Numbered from the stretch's first letter, positions 31,938-43,948 are shown. The stretch is 64,000 bases of DNA from Prostheceraeus crozeri (GCA_907163375.1 CAJQUW010004442.1:518750-582749); one strand, 5' to 3'. Program-made: numbers and translations. The notes: generated from the sequence alone by a model not told the origin.

Positions 31938-31949
31938 TTGTTAGCCGGG

Positions 31950-34461
31950 TATACTCTATACAGAATTTATTGCATCTTCGCAATCTTGATGGGATGAGGC
32001 TATGGATCGGGTGAGAATTGTTCATTTCAGCAGACATGAATAATTTACATGCATTTCTAATGCGTCTATCATTGACATTTTCAAAACTACATTTACAGTC
32101 ATTTTCATGCACAATGCGGTGGCATCTTTTCGTGAGTTGGTTGAGCTTAAGTTCTAAATGCATGGGAAGAGACACAAATAATGGGGAGGCATAGTCTCGC
32201 AAAGACATGATCAGAGCGTTGTATGTTTGCATGATGAGACTATGGGGTATCACATTGCGAAGAATACGCAAGGCATATAGTCGACTGTTGCACTTTTTAA
32301 GCATGTCAGTAATATAGGAGTCCCATTTTAGGTTGGGGGTAAATGTCACACCAAGGATCTTGACAGAGGGCACTTTCTCGATGTTTGGCAGCGCAATGCA
32401 TGGGTAGGATGTTTGTTGCTTGGATTTTGGTATCACTAAAAGCTTTGATTTTGAGGAATTGAGTTTGAGGTTTATGGAATTGCTGCTTTCCAAAATCATG
32501 TCGAAGTTGTTCTGCATCAGAGCAATCGATGATGCGACATCTCTGGAGATGGGGTTGATTATAATTGTGTCATCTGCATATTTGATGCAGTCAATCGATG
32601 GCGCAATAAGGTTGTTCACATACAGGATGAAGAAAAGAGGTCCCATGATTGAGCCCTGTGGGACTCCACTGATGACATCTACTGGATCACTGATGCAATT
32701 CATGAGACGAACAGATTGACGACGTCCAGAAAGGTAGGATGTTGTCCAATCAATGAAGTCACTGGGGAATCTCAGGGAGCGCAGCTTTGCAATTAATTTT
32801 CCGTCGGAAATTGTGTCAAACGCTTTGGAGTAGTCCAGGCAGAGTAGAGCCACAGCGATGATGTCGTCAGATTCTAGGGCTTTGGTGATGCGGTCATGAA
32901 GTTGGATCAGGGCACAAGTCGTTGATGAGTAGGGAATATATCCATATTGATTTTTGTCAGTGTGACTGAGGATGGTTTGCTTTATGCTCTCCAACACATG
33001 TCGCTCAAATATCTTTGCAAGTTCTGGGAGCAGGGTGATAGATCGAAGTTCTTCCAATCAAGCGGGACTGGTTTTCGGAACCGGAGTCACGACACTGTAC
33101 TTCCAAACTGTGGGCATGACCTTGTCCAGGACACACGAGTTGAATAAGTGGCAAACGGGTTCAGCCAAGAAGAGGGCACCTTCTTTGAGGAGTCGAATGG
33201 GTATATCGTCACTGCCGGTAGCTTTCGATGTCCGGAGTCTGGAGAGAATGTGATATACTAAGTGCGGTTCAGTTAGTGGACACCAACGATCAATAGAATC
33301 CCAGGTGGAATCCCAGGTCGAGGCTGTTGTGACGTTGTTGTCCTCCACAAACACTGATTCGAACTGGTTGTTGATGTAAGTGCAGCATTCTTGAATGTTT
33401 GGGAACTGAGACGCGATGTTGGAGAGAGATGGGTTCTTGTTTATTCCCCTGGCGTTGTTCACAACTTTCCATGCGTTCTTCGAAGAGTCAATGCACTTCG
33501 CGGCCTGTCTATTTTTGGCATTGCAAATTTCAACTTTGATTTTATACTTGTAGTGATTGTACATCACAAAGTTTCGAGTGCGGAATGCGTGCCAGCGGTC
33601 ATTGATTAGGATCTTTAATTTGGGTGTCATCCAGAGCTTGTCTTTGGAAGTTATCGTCACACTCTGTATGGGAATGAGGCGGCGACAGGCATCTAACTTT
33701 GCATAAAATATATTCATTTTCTCGTCAACTGTATCTGCTTTGTAGACCTCAGTAAAGTCAGATTTCGATAGGGCATTTATGCAACAATCAATGTTTGATC
33801 TCCTGTAATCGTAAACAGTAAAACCCGAGGATTCACTTTGGGATTCACAACCTTTGATAAATACACAATAATGATCAGAACTTGACAATGGTGGCAGAAT
33901 TTCGGGCTTACCAAAATAAGAAGTTCTATCAGTCTAGACGAGTACTTTGTCAAGAATACTATTACCACGGGTAGGTTGAGTTACAATGTTCGCAATGTTA
34001 AAATTCTCTTCGAATATTCTGCAATTGTGAAGATTAAAATCACCGCACATTACCACTGTAGAGTTGGGGTAAGAAAGCAGATGGGAGTCAATAGAATAGG
34101 ATAGGACAGAGTCAACCAAAACGTGTTCTGCAGCTGAGATACCGGGCGGGATGTACACTGACACTAGAATAATTTTTAGATTTGAGACGTATATGATGAC
34201 GGAGTCAAAGAGAGTATGTTTGGGAGAATGCAAGCGTTGAGGTCGGAATGATTCGTGGCACCAAACACACACCACCGCCAATTCGGTCACCACGGTCGTC
34301 GCGGAAAAGTAGATAGTTACTGAGATGGAGTTGATTTCTGCTTTTAGCCATGACTCAGTAATGACAATTACTGACGGCTGGTAAGTGGATTGTAATACAC
34401 ATAGTTCGTCGAACTTCCGAAAGACGGACCTTGCGTTAGTTAGAAGGAATGATGGAAACAT
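31950..34461 (-). pseudogene. LINE-2 ORF2: endonuclease and reverse transcriptase
   Basis: The endonuclease part starts MFPSFLLTNARSVFRKFDEL, with VIVITESWLK and VVMCGDFNLHN as its metal-site motifs. The RT part has SVVTPVPKTSPA, an in-frame TGA, then LDYSKAFDTISDGKLIAKL, GVPQGSIMGPLFF and the catalytic YADD in CIKYADDTIIIN. A first in-frame TAG lies after GNSILDKVLV. Apart from these stops the frame is continuous over about 830 codons. The C-terminus is displaced by the TIR element. Confidence 0.82.
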
Positions 34462-34541
34462 GTGAGACTGAAGCGTGCTACTGGATTTCAGGACTGCAGG
34501 TGTGAATGGGGACAGAAGCTGGTTTGGATCGATTCTCTCTC

Positions 34542-35357
34542 TTAGTGAAAATCCTGCGCGGTTACCGGAACGTCAACTTTGTGATCATCGATGTAGATCG
34601 CACTATGCCATATGTACACTTTCTTTTGAGCGTTCTCAGGTTTGGAGCGATTCTTATTTCGAAGTTCACGCAGATTTCTGTTCACTGACTGTTGCAACGG
34701 AGTAAGATCAGAGTTGATGTAAACATGCTTAGTACTTTCCGAGTTTCGGAGGGATTTTGATTTAGATAAAATTGTTTTCTTCTTCGATATGTCCTTCAGA
34801 GAGACAAGTAGAGGTCTTTCCTTTCCGGGGGAGGGTTTGCCTAGTCGTTGAACCTTGGTGCAATCAACCTCAGCAGTACAGTCAACGGCAATCGAGCTCA
34901 TGATGTCATTTAGCATTTGACCATTGCTGTAGTCCTCAGTCGCCTCCCTGAGACCATGTATGATTACGTTCTTTCTTCTAAAATGTCTCTCATGGTTCTC
35001 AATAATGTCACTTTGCATTTTCACAGTTTTCTCAAGTTCACACACTTTATTGCGAAGAGTAGCATTGTCGTGTACGAGAACATCTAGTTTCCGATTGATA
35101 TCAGAGAGGATATCAGACTGACAAACAGTCTGATTTGAGTCGATGGGATTTCGCACTGTTGTAGTACGCTTCAATTGAATAAAGGCAGCAAGTATCTGGT
35201 CCTTCGTGAATTTCTTCTCAAGAAGCTCATCTTCAGAAAGATTGAGAAGATCATCAGTGGCTTGCCTTTTCTTCGAACCCATGGAGAAGGGGGTGGCCGA
35301 GCCGTGAGAGGGGAAAAAAGGCAAAATGGAAGATTCGAACCAGTTACGTTTGGGCAC
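34542..35357 (-). CDS. LINE-2 ORF1 protein (coiled coil, nucleic-acid binding)
   Basis: A 271-codon open frame. It has a Lys-rich start, a coiled coil (ILSDINRKLDVLVHDNATLR onward), then RRKNVIIHGLREATEDYSNG and a basic domain with TKHVYINSDLTPLQQSVNR. This matches the coiled-coil plus RNA-binding layout of CR1/L2/Jockey ORF1 proteins, which coat LINE RNA. A later start at MGSKKRQATDD is possible. Confidence 0.7.
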   Translation of the reverse strand: MPKRNWFESSILPFFPSHGSATPFSMGSKKRQATDDLLNLSEDELLEKKFTKDQILAAFIQLKRTTTVRNPIDSNQTVCQSDILSDINRKLDVLVHDNATLRNKVCELEKTVKMQSDIIENHERHFRRKNVIIHGLREATEDYSNGQMLNDIMSSIAVDCTAEVDCTKVQRLGKPSPGKERPLLVSLKDISKKKTILSKSKSLRNSESTKHVYINSDLTPLQQSVNRNLRELRNKNRSKPENAQKKVYIWHSAIYIDDHKVDVPVTAQDFH

Positions 35358-35390
35358 AACGCAGTCACTGAAGCCACTAGACTACGCTAG
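35332..35390 (-). promoter_or_regulatory. tRNA-like A and B boxes at the 5' end of LINE-2
   Basis: On the minus strand TAGCGTAGTCTAGTGG (35374-35389) resembles a Pol III A box and GGTTCGAATC (35332-35341) is a perfect B box. They are about 32 bp apart, with a T-run downstream near 35315. It could be a tRNA-derived SINE head or a tRNA-like internal promoter adopted by the LINE. Confidence 0.55.
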
Positions 35391-36700
35391 TGAACAAGTG
35401 TTGAGAGGCGCACACAGTCATATTCCTGCTGCGTTGACATGCGAACGGTGAGGTAGGGAAGTTATCGGCGTGCAGATCAGCTGATCGTCACACGCCGACA
35501 GACACACACACGCGTGCGCAGCCTACAGTTGAGGGGAGATCGATGCAGAGAGCGAGAAAGCCAGGTAGATCATGGGACTTGAAGGCGAAGGATTTCTTTG
35601 TTCGATGAGGCGAGAGGAGCCAACACAGGGAGGCGGCGACTGCGAAGTGTCGAAGTAGAGGCAACATGGAGAGTGAGGGGCGCGCGGCTTGCAGGAACCA
35701 ATCACACGCTGAGATAGTGAGCTCAGAAGGCTGAATTTGAGCTGACTGAAGCACACTGCTACGTGAGAATAAAGGCGCGAAAATCACAGGAGTAAGAGAA
35801 TAAATCCAGGAGACACTATTCACCAAATTTCAAGTGAAGTGGAGACTTTGGAGAGATGTAGTAGGCACGTGAACAAACTGCTGCCGGAGCAAGACAGAAA
35901 CACAACCGTCACCACGCTCACACGCAAGTGATATGTAACAATTATCCAGTATTCCAATACGCTCATTCATACAGGGAATCTGTTGAATCTGGACCCAGTC
36001 AAGAAGAAACTAGTGAATTACAAAACTCCCGCATGAATAAGCAACAAGAATAAGCAGCTGCAATATCAACTGCTAGCGATTGAAATTGTTCACCGGCGGC
36101 ACGTAGCATCAATGGCTACTGGTGTGGATTCTGTGCATTTTATACTTACTTTGCGAAAATCGATTCAGTAGTGCTTTTTTGGAGAATTGTTGACTTTTTC
36201 TGGAAAATTTTTGATAATCAATTTCCATTGCTCAAAGCAGTCATGGAGTAAATGATAACAACTGATCAGTATGATTTTAGTTGCTACTACAATTATTGCA
36301 GCAATATGTCCCATGCTTTATTCATTGTTATATAAGTAAAATATGTGATTAAAATCTAAAAAACATCTACCGATGATGCAATCAAAAACGAACAAAAAAC
36401 AAATTGAAACGTCAAAAATTGATAATAATTTGATTGGTATATAACTAGTGAAAACGATAAAAGTTAAGCAATAATCGTTTGAATATCCATTCCTTCGGAA
36501 GATCCTTTATCGAGATTTATGTGGAAAAGTGCAACCAGTGCTTCCACGTGCGCATCCTCGTAATGAGTGGTTACCGATGTCAATATATTTATATATATAG
36601 ACATCTCGTGATTATAGGGCATCACCCGTGAGGCCTTCAAATTATAATTAAGGCTTCGACGAACAGATGAAATGTGATTATGATGTCATAATGAGGTAAT
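35391..36700. other. LINE-2 5' region and host sequence, no gene
   Basis: The first 500 bp are probably LINE-2 5' UTR. Beyond about 35950 the sequence is AT-rich with no recognisable gene. Confidence 0.45.
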
Positions 36701-36914
36701 CCCATTTTCTGAAAGTTGGGTAATACCTATTCATAAGAGAGGCGACAAAAATATGGCAAAAAGTTATAGGCCAATAAATTTAAGTTCGAATATAGAAAAA
36801 TTGCTAACCAAAATAATGAATAATAGACTGGCTAAGTGGTTGAAAAAGAATTGTATCATCCATCATTGCCAAACAGGATTTATGAAGGGAAGCTCTACAA
36901 GGGATAATATATAG

Positions 36915-36916
<2 letters not shown>

Positions 36917-36981
<65 letters not shown>
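36917..36981. repeat. (TA)n microsatellite inside LINE-3
   Basis: A TA dinucleotide run of about 65 bp interrupts the RT coding sequence. Confidence 0.95.
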
Positions 36982-36986
<5 letters not shown>

Positions 36987-37096
36987 AGGAAATAATGTAA
37001 CTTTACAAAAACAAAAAATCTCCATTGTGTATGTGTTTCATTGACTTATCAAAGGCTTTTGATACGGTTCCGAAAAACATTCTTATTCACAAGATT

Positions 37097-37343
37097 GGGG
37101 CTGTTCAGTAACTAAAATTCTGACATCAGCTAAATATTAAACCGATTTAATTTTCTGCCTGTAAATAGTTTTTGAACGACAGTATAATACAGAAGCCGAC
37201 TGAAAATTCTGCCGATTTATTATTCTACCGGCAGAAGTTTCAGAAGGTCTCGGTATTATATTGTAGTTCAAAAACTATTTACACGCAGAAAATTAAATCA
37301 GTTTAATATTCAGCCGGCAGAATTTTAGTTAATGAACAGCTCC
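37097..37343. repeat. About 245-bp palindromic MITE inside LINE-3
   Basis: The ends GGGGCTGTTCAGTAACTAAA and TTTAGTTAATGAACAGCTCC are inverted, and the arms pair almost throughout. ATT or ATTG flanks both sides (37094-37097, 37344-37347) as the likely target duplication. Flanking RT coding sequence resumes after it. Confidence 0.85.
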
Positions 37344-38650
37344 ATTGGCAGTATACTTCCTCATGGCAATTTTCTGCACTTATTGAAACGACTGATCAAT
37401 GAGAAAAGTTTCAAAGTTTTATATGATGGCAATGAATCCTGCAAATTTACTTTGAAAATGGAATACCCCAAGGCGGCAGTTTGTCACCAACGTTATTTTC
37501 AATTTTTATAAATGACTTGTCAAAGGAGATTGATGCTAATCTTGGCAATTTGAATGTAGTGAATATCGGCGAAACTCAAATACCTTGTTTAATTTATTCT
37601 GATGATATACTTCTGATGAGTAACGATATAAACAGTCTAATGAACCAAATACAGATAGTCAATGAATATTGTGAACGCAACGGCCTGGATATGAATGTCG
37701 ATAAAACTAAACTAATTTTTCAAAATATTAGATATGAAAATGATCACATAGAACCTAATTTGAACAATGAATTGAAACGAATTGATTTAGTGCTCGCGAA
37801 TATAAATATCTTGGATTTTGGATAGGAAATAACACTAAAAAACATTTGTCTTCACTAACTAAGAATGGTAATAAATCGGCATATCTGACTGCTAAAAAAC
37901 TAAAAGAAATAGGATGTGCGAATGGAACAATAGTGAAAAATACCTTTGAAATGCTGACATTATCAAAAATGCAGTATGGTGGTGAATTTTGCTTCTACAA
38001 TAAATTATCCGAATTGAATAGGATACAATTTCAATTCTGTAAACGTTTCTATCATCTGATAACTACCACTGCAAATTATTGTTTGATAGGGGAGTTTGGA
38101 CTTTTTCCTCTCGAATATCATTTTGAAAAAGCTGCAATCAACTTATGGATTAAAATTATCTTTAATGAAAGTAGTAGCATCATGAAAGGATGCTATGATC
38201 ATGTTTCAAATAATTTAGACAATAGCAATTATTCATATGCATGGTGCTGGAGAATAAAGCATCTTTTAAAGCAAATCAATTTATCCCATCTTTGGTTAGA
38301 TCAAAGCAGTTTAGAGATGTAAAATTGTAAAATTTTAGTAAAAACCAGACTAATGGAGCATTTTAGAGCCATTTGGATAAATTATACCAAGAAAAGTAGA
38401 ACCGGAATAGACTACTTGGAGGGAGTTAAGTCAATTCGATTGCAGCATGAAAAGTTATTTGACTCTGAATCTAAAACTAAATATTATAGCACCTTTGTTG
38501 AAATTGCGATGTGAGAATCATGACCTAGCAGTTAAAACTGGATGTTATAGAAATCGATTGAGCTATGACGAAAGATTGTGCAGTTTATGCGATGATAGAA
38601 CAGTTGAAACTGTATACCATTTCATTTGTAGATGTGCATTGTACTGCATT

Positions 38651-38784
38651 GTAAGTGGCAGGTTATACATTCAACCCTTCCCTTTAGAATCGAAAGTGAA
38701 CAGATTTAACATCAGATAACTACGTAGTAGAAGCGATCAATGGATAACAGTTGATGTCGTACTTCCGATTGATTTCAGGCTTAT
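38651..38784 (+). repeat. Inverted flank of the Penelope element, left copy
   Basis: About 134 bp, starting GTAAGTGGCAGGTTATACAT, is present in reverse complement at 40799-40932. Its outer part is LINE-3 C-terminal coding sequence. Only the left copy is contiguous with the rest of LINE-3. Confidence 0.85.
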
Positions 38785-40540
38785 TAACTCTGATACACTT
38801 GCTTTCTTCAATAGTAACATCGCGAGTGTTATTTTTCTTAGATAGGAACTGAATTTTGAAGTCTTGAATTCCATTGATCGGATGTTTGGACCGGTGCTGG
38901 GCTAGGGCACTGCTTTATGTGTTGTTTTTAATGCTACTTTTATGTTCTTGATGTCTTATTTTAAAAGGACGACTTGTTTTACCAATATAATTTTCATTGC
39001 AAGTTTTACAGGTATACTGGTATACCACATAGCCTATCTATCCGCGCACGAATATTTAGGTCCGATATCTTTACAAATTTCGCAACCACAATCTTTGGTC
39101 ATTTTAGGTCTCTTTCTGAGGAATTTCTCAAGGCTAACATTCGGTTTTCTTATCAGGTTTCCTGAAATGTTGTATTTTTTCATCACGTTTTTGATGCGTC
39201 TGTTACACGTATCATTGATGAAAGGTATCATCAGATTAGCCTTATTTTCTCGCTTTCTATTTTTGTTTCTGCGCCTCATACTTTTTTGTTAAAATCTTTT
39301 TCTTTATAGCCATTATTTTGCAACATCTTAAAAAACTCCTCCTTCGACTCATTATAGTATTTCTCTTCAGAGCAGTGTTCTTTGATATAATCCTGACGTG
39401 ATTTTATAAAATTAGTTTTCACATGGTTTGCTACGAAGGAATCTTTTTGTACGACTATGTCAGAGTGACAAGCTTTATGATACCATTTATATTCAATTTT
39501 GTGATTACCAGTAAGAAGAGTCAAATCCAAAAAATTCAAGCCAACCTCAGGGGGCTTGCTTCTACAGTAAATTTGATTGCTGGATGCACGTCATTGAAGC
39601 TTTTTTTGATCTGTTCGATAATCGCTTCGTCGTGTTCAATAGGTCCTATGACAACGTCATCAATATACCTTTTATAGACCTTCGGAACAAACGTCAAACT
39701 TTGTAGAGCCTTGATTTCTATATGATGTAGAAAAATGATAGCAAAAGCAGGGGCAAACCTGCATCCCATCGGAACACCTCTAACTTGCCTGTAAGTTCTA
39801 CCATCGTAACTAATTTCGCAATTATAACAAATAAATCGGAGCATGTTCTCCAAATCTGAAATATCAATTCTGAAATTATCTATCTCTTCATAATGGGAAG
39901 AAATCGATATTATGTCGTACTCAATGCCTGTACTTATAGGAATACTTGGATAAAGTTTCTCTACATCGAGGCTTATGAACACTGGCTTCTGCATTTTAGT
40001 AATGTCAATGTCTTTTATGTGCCTTATCAAGCCCTGGAGCTATCTAGATGTGCCGGAATAAATTTCAAAAGCTGGGTTAACACCTGAGCAATACACCAGT
40101 CTACCTTGTCCACTGGGGTTCCGTGCACTGAAGCTATTGGGCGCATAGGATAAGCCCCATTGTTTGGTTCTTTGTGGTCTTTCACAAAACCAAAAAAATT
40201 CGCTGGTTTACTCCCATATGAAAGTAATCTATCTTTTTAATATTTATTCTCCGCTAAAGTGCTTTTACTCAGGGTTGCCTTCAAGATTTTGTTGACTTGA
40301 GCTTCAATAGATTTGCATTTACTTTTCGGTAATATGACGTAAGTTTCCTTGTCGGCTAATAGCTCATTCATTTTATCCTTAACTGTCTCTGTATCACAGA
40401 TAATCAGTCTATCCGTTTTATCAGTGCACAGGCACTCCTGTTCATTTTTTTCAAGTTCATTTTTCAAATATTTGCTAGCTTTCAAACTGCTGATATCCTG
40501 TGGTTTCTTTTCTAGTTTTTCAGCTTCTTCGTGCATGATT
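38785..40540 (-). pseudogene. Penelope-like element: N-terminal region, RT and GIY-YIG endonuclease
   Basis: On the minus strand the order is an N-terminal charged region (40237-40536) and an RT with FISLDVEKLYPSIP, RQVRGVPMGCRFAPAFAIIF and the catalytic YIDD in VYKRYIDDVVIG (39536-40030). Then come MNFLDLTLLTGNHKIEYKW (39276-39539), a basic region with CGCEICKDIGP (39034-39279), and a GIY-YIG-like segment near 38890-39030 (Cys-rich, with a Tyr-Ile-Gly). Each piece is in a different frame, so it is inactive. It is the best preserved of the Penelope copies here. Confidence 0.82.
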
Positions 40541-40798
40541 TGTTTACTTTCAAAGAAGAACTGTTTTAGTTTAAATTCTTCCCTATCAGAGAGTCTGTTT
40601 GGTAATTTACAGCTATTACGATCAAAAGGGATTTGGTAATCATTACGATCGTTGTTGTCATCATCGTTTTCTAGATTTATCTTCCATCTTAATTTGTAGA
40701 AGTAGGATTCGAATTCATCGTCTACTTGATTCCAGAAGTGTTTATCAAACTCATACGGTAAGTGATATTTAGGCCCTTTTTCTAGGAGAAAAAGCTTT

Positions 40799-40932
40799 CT
40801 AAGCCTGAAATCAATCGGAAGTACGACATCAACTGCTATCCATTGATCGCTTCTACTACGTAGTTATCTGATGTTAAATCTGTTCACTTTCGATTCTAAA
40901 GGGAAGGGTTGAATGTATGACCTGCCACTTAC
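40799..40932 (-). repeat. Inverted flank of the Penelope element, right copy
   Basis: Reverse complement of 38651-38784, including the LINE-3 coding end. Inverted duplicated flanks are a known outcome of Penelope-type retrotransposition. Confidence 0.85.
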
Positions 40933-41142
40933 CATCGTACCTTGAAGGCCAAAGGCCGAAGTACAGTGCAACTTCAGTGCACTTCAGTGTAATCTTTATT
41001 TTAAATAGATCAAAAAAATATACTGGTGCGGAGGCACCAAGTAACTTGGTTTTTCTTTTTATCAATGGATTTGAACCTCCTGAAAAGTTTCATCAATTAT
41101 ATAATGTGCATTGTACAATGATATCAGGCTGCACTTCACACC

Positions 41143-41357
41143 ATAGAAATCGACAACAATAAAACCTCTAGAACGGAGGTTAAGGTTCATGCAATACATA
41201 ATAGTGGCACATAAATCGCACGCATTTTCACTTAGATACACCTGTCAACGGCTGTATCATTGGGTTAGAATCAGTCGCATGTGTAATTCTAAGCTTTTCA
41301 TTGGTCATTCATGCCCCAACTTAGTTCCCCCGGCGGTGCCGCGACCTTGAGTCAATT
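41143..41357. repeat. Interspersed repeat, inverted copy at 62316-62538
   Basis: About 215 bp, including AATAAAACCTCTAGAA, AATCGCACGCATTTTCACTT and CGACCTTGAGTCAATTTCC, recurs in reverse complement inside the hAT-like element at 61784-63244. It is probably part of that transposon family. Confidence 0.75.
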
Positions 41358-42717
41358 TCCATTCTAGTCAACTTCAGTTAAACAATCTATTTCTATGCTT
41401 CACACCATTCTTTGTAGATATCTCGAAGCAAGATTTCTATGTAATGCTAGAAACTTTGGAAATAGGTAAAATTGTGACATTAACCAAATACATAAACAGT
41501 GCAAATAGCATCAGAACAGATAAATTGCGTCAGCGGCCAATGGCATCGTGATAAGTATTCAGATGTACATTATTAAAGGTTCTGATAGCGCAACATATCG
41601 TTCAATGCGAATTAGTGAGACGAACAGCAAACCGAGGTGCGGAACGTATCTAACAACTTCACGTTTCTCATTAATCGATCCTATTACAGGTAAGACGATG
41701 CGAATTGCTGAATTTTTAAATGATCACAATATGATGTTCTTGTTTCATGCATGTAGCCTATATCACCTATCGTTCCGGACCTCTTAATAAGTAGGACTTA
41801 ATAATTAGGCAAGACGAATGCTGGCGTGCGCTATTAATTTTGAATACATATTCCGATCTGCTTTGATATGCCGTTTTTATCAAACCCTAACATTTTTCAT
41901 TGCAAAAGTATGATGGTACATAACCTTAAAAGATGAAATCATGACTTTCTTAAACATATTAAATATGAATGAAAATGTCCTCACCTTCCAGACAGTGTCA
42001 TCTCGTATTTTTTCAATCGCCTTATCATCAGTCATCTCATTCATTCTCTTTTGTATGTACGTGTTTTTCAATTGAAAAAATATGCGTTCTGATATTCTGA
42101 TATTCAGTGATTCATAAAATGCGAAGAATAAAAAACAAACCGCAAGCGGTGGTGATTAATGACTTTCCACGATTTTAAGGTCCTGCCATATTGGGCAATT
42201 CAGGAACAGCATTGATAAGGATTTAAGTTGATTACGAAATCCGCAGAAATTTCGTCGGTGAATATGAAAGCATTTTCGCATCACTGTGATAAAAATAGCC
42301 ATCAATTTTGATTTAATGAAAGTTGAGTAATTCAAGGTCGGAAGGTTGAGGAATTCAAGGTTGAGTAATCACACATGTTATATCGCTTCATTGCTCTTGA
42401 ATTCTCGAATAAACTCCACCAGTGGTCCAAATTATTATACAGGAGTAGGTTTTAGATATGGCAATGGGAAAATCAATGAATATAGAAAGTCACAATTGAT
42501 TTGAAATTGACCATCGATGATATGCTTGTATGTGTAAAATGTACATGTGCACTGCACAGATTTTTTCGACAATTTTTCTGCAAGGCTGAGCCGGACGTGT
42601 TAATTAGCATGTAGGCCTACAGTAATCAATTCAGCTGGATTCTGATGTACAATGTATGTTACAATAATGAAGTGAACCGTTTACGACTTGTTCCATGGTT
42701 TTATGCAAATACACACC

Positions 42718-42815
42718 GTCATTAATCAAGTCTACCAAAGTCGGTGGCCTCCAGTTGGTGGTATGGGAGTTGAGCGTCCCTTAAAAATCTTATATTAATC
42801 ATACATGTAGATGTC
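42718..42815 (-). repeat. LINE 3'-end fragment
   Basis: Reverse complement of 24820-24930, sharing ACCAAAGTC, GGCCTCCAGT and the GGGAGTTGAGCGTCC block. It is too short to classify. Confidence 0.6.
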
Positions 42816-43034
42816 CCTGGCGGAAACGACGATATCTGAAACAATGAAAATACTGACAAGATACCTGGGCTGACATCTATGATATGAAACGTTGCCGACT
42901 AAATGCAGAATGAAATCATAGATAGCGGATAGTAACATACCTGATGTCCATGAATGCGATCATGCTATATCAACATAATTGACTTTTCTAATAAATGTAA
43001 ATATGGATATCACACTGCTACTTCATATGATTTC

Positions 43035-43040
43035 TATGAT
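43035..43040. repeat. Target site duplication of element 2, left
   Basis: TATGAT, identical to 61211-61216. Confidence 0.92.
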
Positions 43041-43385
43041 AGTAATGGACAAAAGACCGTTCCAGGACAGGACAAAATTCTCAAATTTTTTGCACTTTTA
43101 AAAACGACTAAATTTAAGAATTTTGGTCATGTTTTCAGGTTTTAAGACCTAAATTCATAAATTTAGTCCATTTTAAAAGTACCATTTTTGAAAAATTGGT
43201 ATTTTAAAAGAACGACTAAATTTAAGAATTTTGGTCATTTTTCAGGTTATGAAGACCTAAATTCATAAATTTAGGCGTTTTTAAAAATACCGAATTTCTC
43301 AAATTTTTCAAAATCTCAAATTTGTGATTATGATTATTTTCTCCTGAAAATCATGACCGTTCCAGGACACCGAAAAATCATAAAA
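43041..43385 (+). repeat. Left terminal inverted repeat of element 2
   Basis: About 340 bp nearly identical to the reverse complement of 60870-61210. It consists of shorter internal repeats with AAAACGACTAAATTTAAGAA, CCTAAATTCATAAATTTAG and GACCGTTCCAGGACA cores. An extra CCGTTCCAGGA copy sits at 43057-43067 in the left end only. Confidence 0.92.
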
Positions 43386-43525
43386 GTTAAGAATCTCAAA
43401 TTTGAGAATTACAATTTTTTATCTCGAAAATCATGACCGTTCCAGGACACCGAAAATCATAAAAATTAAGAATCTCAAATTTGTGATTATGATTATTTTC
43501 TTGCTCAAATCAAGACCGTTCCAGG
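43365..43525. repeat. Iterated CCGTTCCAGGACACCGAAAA motif
   Basis: Three copies (near 43370, 43437 and 43516) of the motif that forms the 77-bp array at the right end of element 1, in inverted orientation. Confidence 0.8.
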
Positions 43526-43948
43526 TGTTTTAGTAATTCCAGTAGTTGCTACTGCTTTGCACTCAGATGATCACTCAATTGTAGAGAACATCTGCTTCTC
43601 GCATTTATGAAGAAAAGCATTTCAGAGCAAAGAGCTGTGACCCCCACTCAAACATTTGAAAGGAAACAATGTATTAAAGAACAAACAGCTACTACACCCA
43701 CTTAGACATTTGTGAGACGTGGAATATATATCCAGCAAATCCTACTCCGGCTGCAGTGCCGTGAAACAATACACAACAACAATAATCGATATGGCTATTT
43801 CAAACAATTGTGCTGGAGACTTATTTAATTTAACAGTGTTTCTTGTCAGTGAAGGTTGTGTCAAAACGCTCTCGTCATATATTTCTCAAAATAAGTCAAG
43901 ATTAATTTGAAGATAGAAGAAAACAATCGTTGCCAGGGAGGATGGAAA

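Larger units (their letters stand above)
25270..31949. mobile_element. 6.68-kb TIR element with subterminal minisatellites, inserted at TA in LINE-2
   Basis: The ends are inverted CCCGGCTAACAA (25270-25281) and TTGTTAGCCGGG (31938-31949), flanked on both sides by TA. Both ends carry arrays built on GCTACGTAGC. The flanking DNA on each side is the interrupted C-terminus of one LINE reading frame, so the TA is a target duplication. No transposase is recognised inside, so it looks non-autonomous. The superfamily is undetermined, although the TA target is compatible with Tc1/mariner or ISL2EU-like enzymes. Several foldback MITEs are nested within it. Confidence 0.75.
31950..35357 (-). mobile_element. 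LINE-2: non-LTR retrotransposon with ORF1 and ORF2
   Basis: A nearly full-length element on the minus strand. It has ORF1 (34542-35357), the ORF2 endonuclease (33934-34461), a linker and the reverse transcriptase (from 33888 to 31950). Its C-terminus continues at 25269 beyond a later insertion. ORF2 has two in-frame stops (around 33931 and 33058). The style is CR1/L2-like. Confidence 0.82.
36700..38720 (+). pseudogene. LINE-3: broken non-LTR reverse transcriptase
   Basis: Pieces in several frames are, in order: an RT start with SYRPINLSSNIEKLLTKIMN (36765 on) and IHHCQTGFMKGSSTRDNI; a (TA)n interruption; then FIDLSKAFDTVPKNILIHK. A MITE follows at 37098. Next come a GIPQGG-type turn and SPTLFSIFINDLSKEID with CLIYSDDILLMS (YSDD catalytic motif). 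The C-terminal part ends with the knuckle CSLCDDRTVET followed by YHFICRC. It has no ORF1 or endonuclease here and is clearly dead. Confidence 0.75.
40933..43034. other. Host sequence left of element 2, no gene recognised
   Basis: It holds a copy of an interspersed repeat (41143-41357) and a LINE 3' fragment (42718-42815). The rest shows no domain-bearing frame. Confidence 0.5.

Noticed and set aside
35332-35390. A functional tRNA gene
   Set aside because: The A and B boxes are present, but I could not fold convincing acceptor and anticodon arms.
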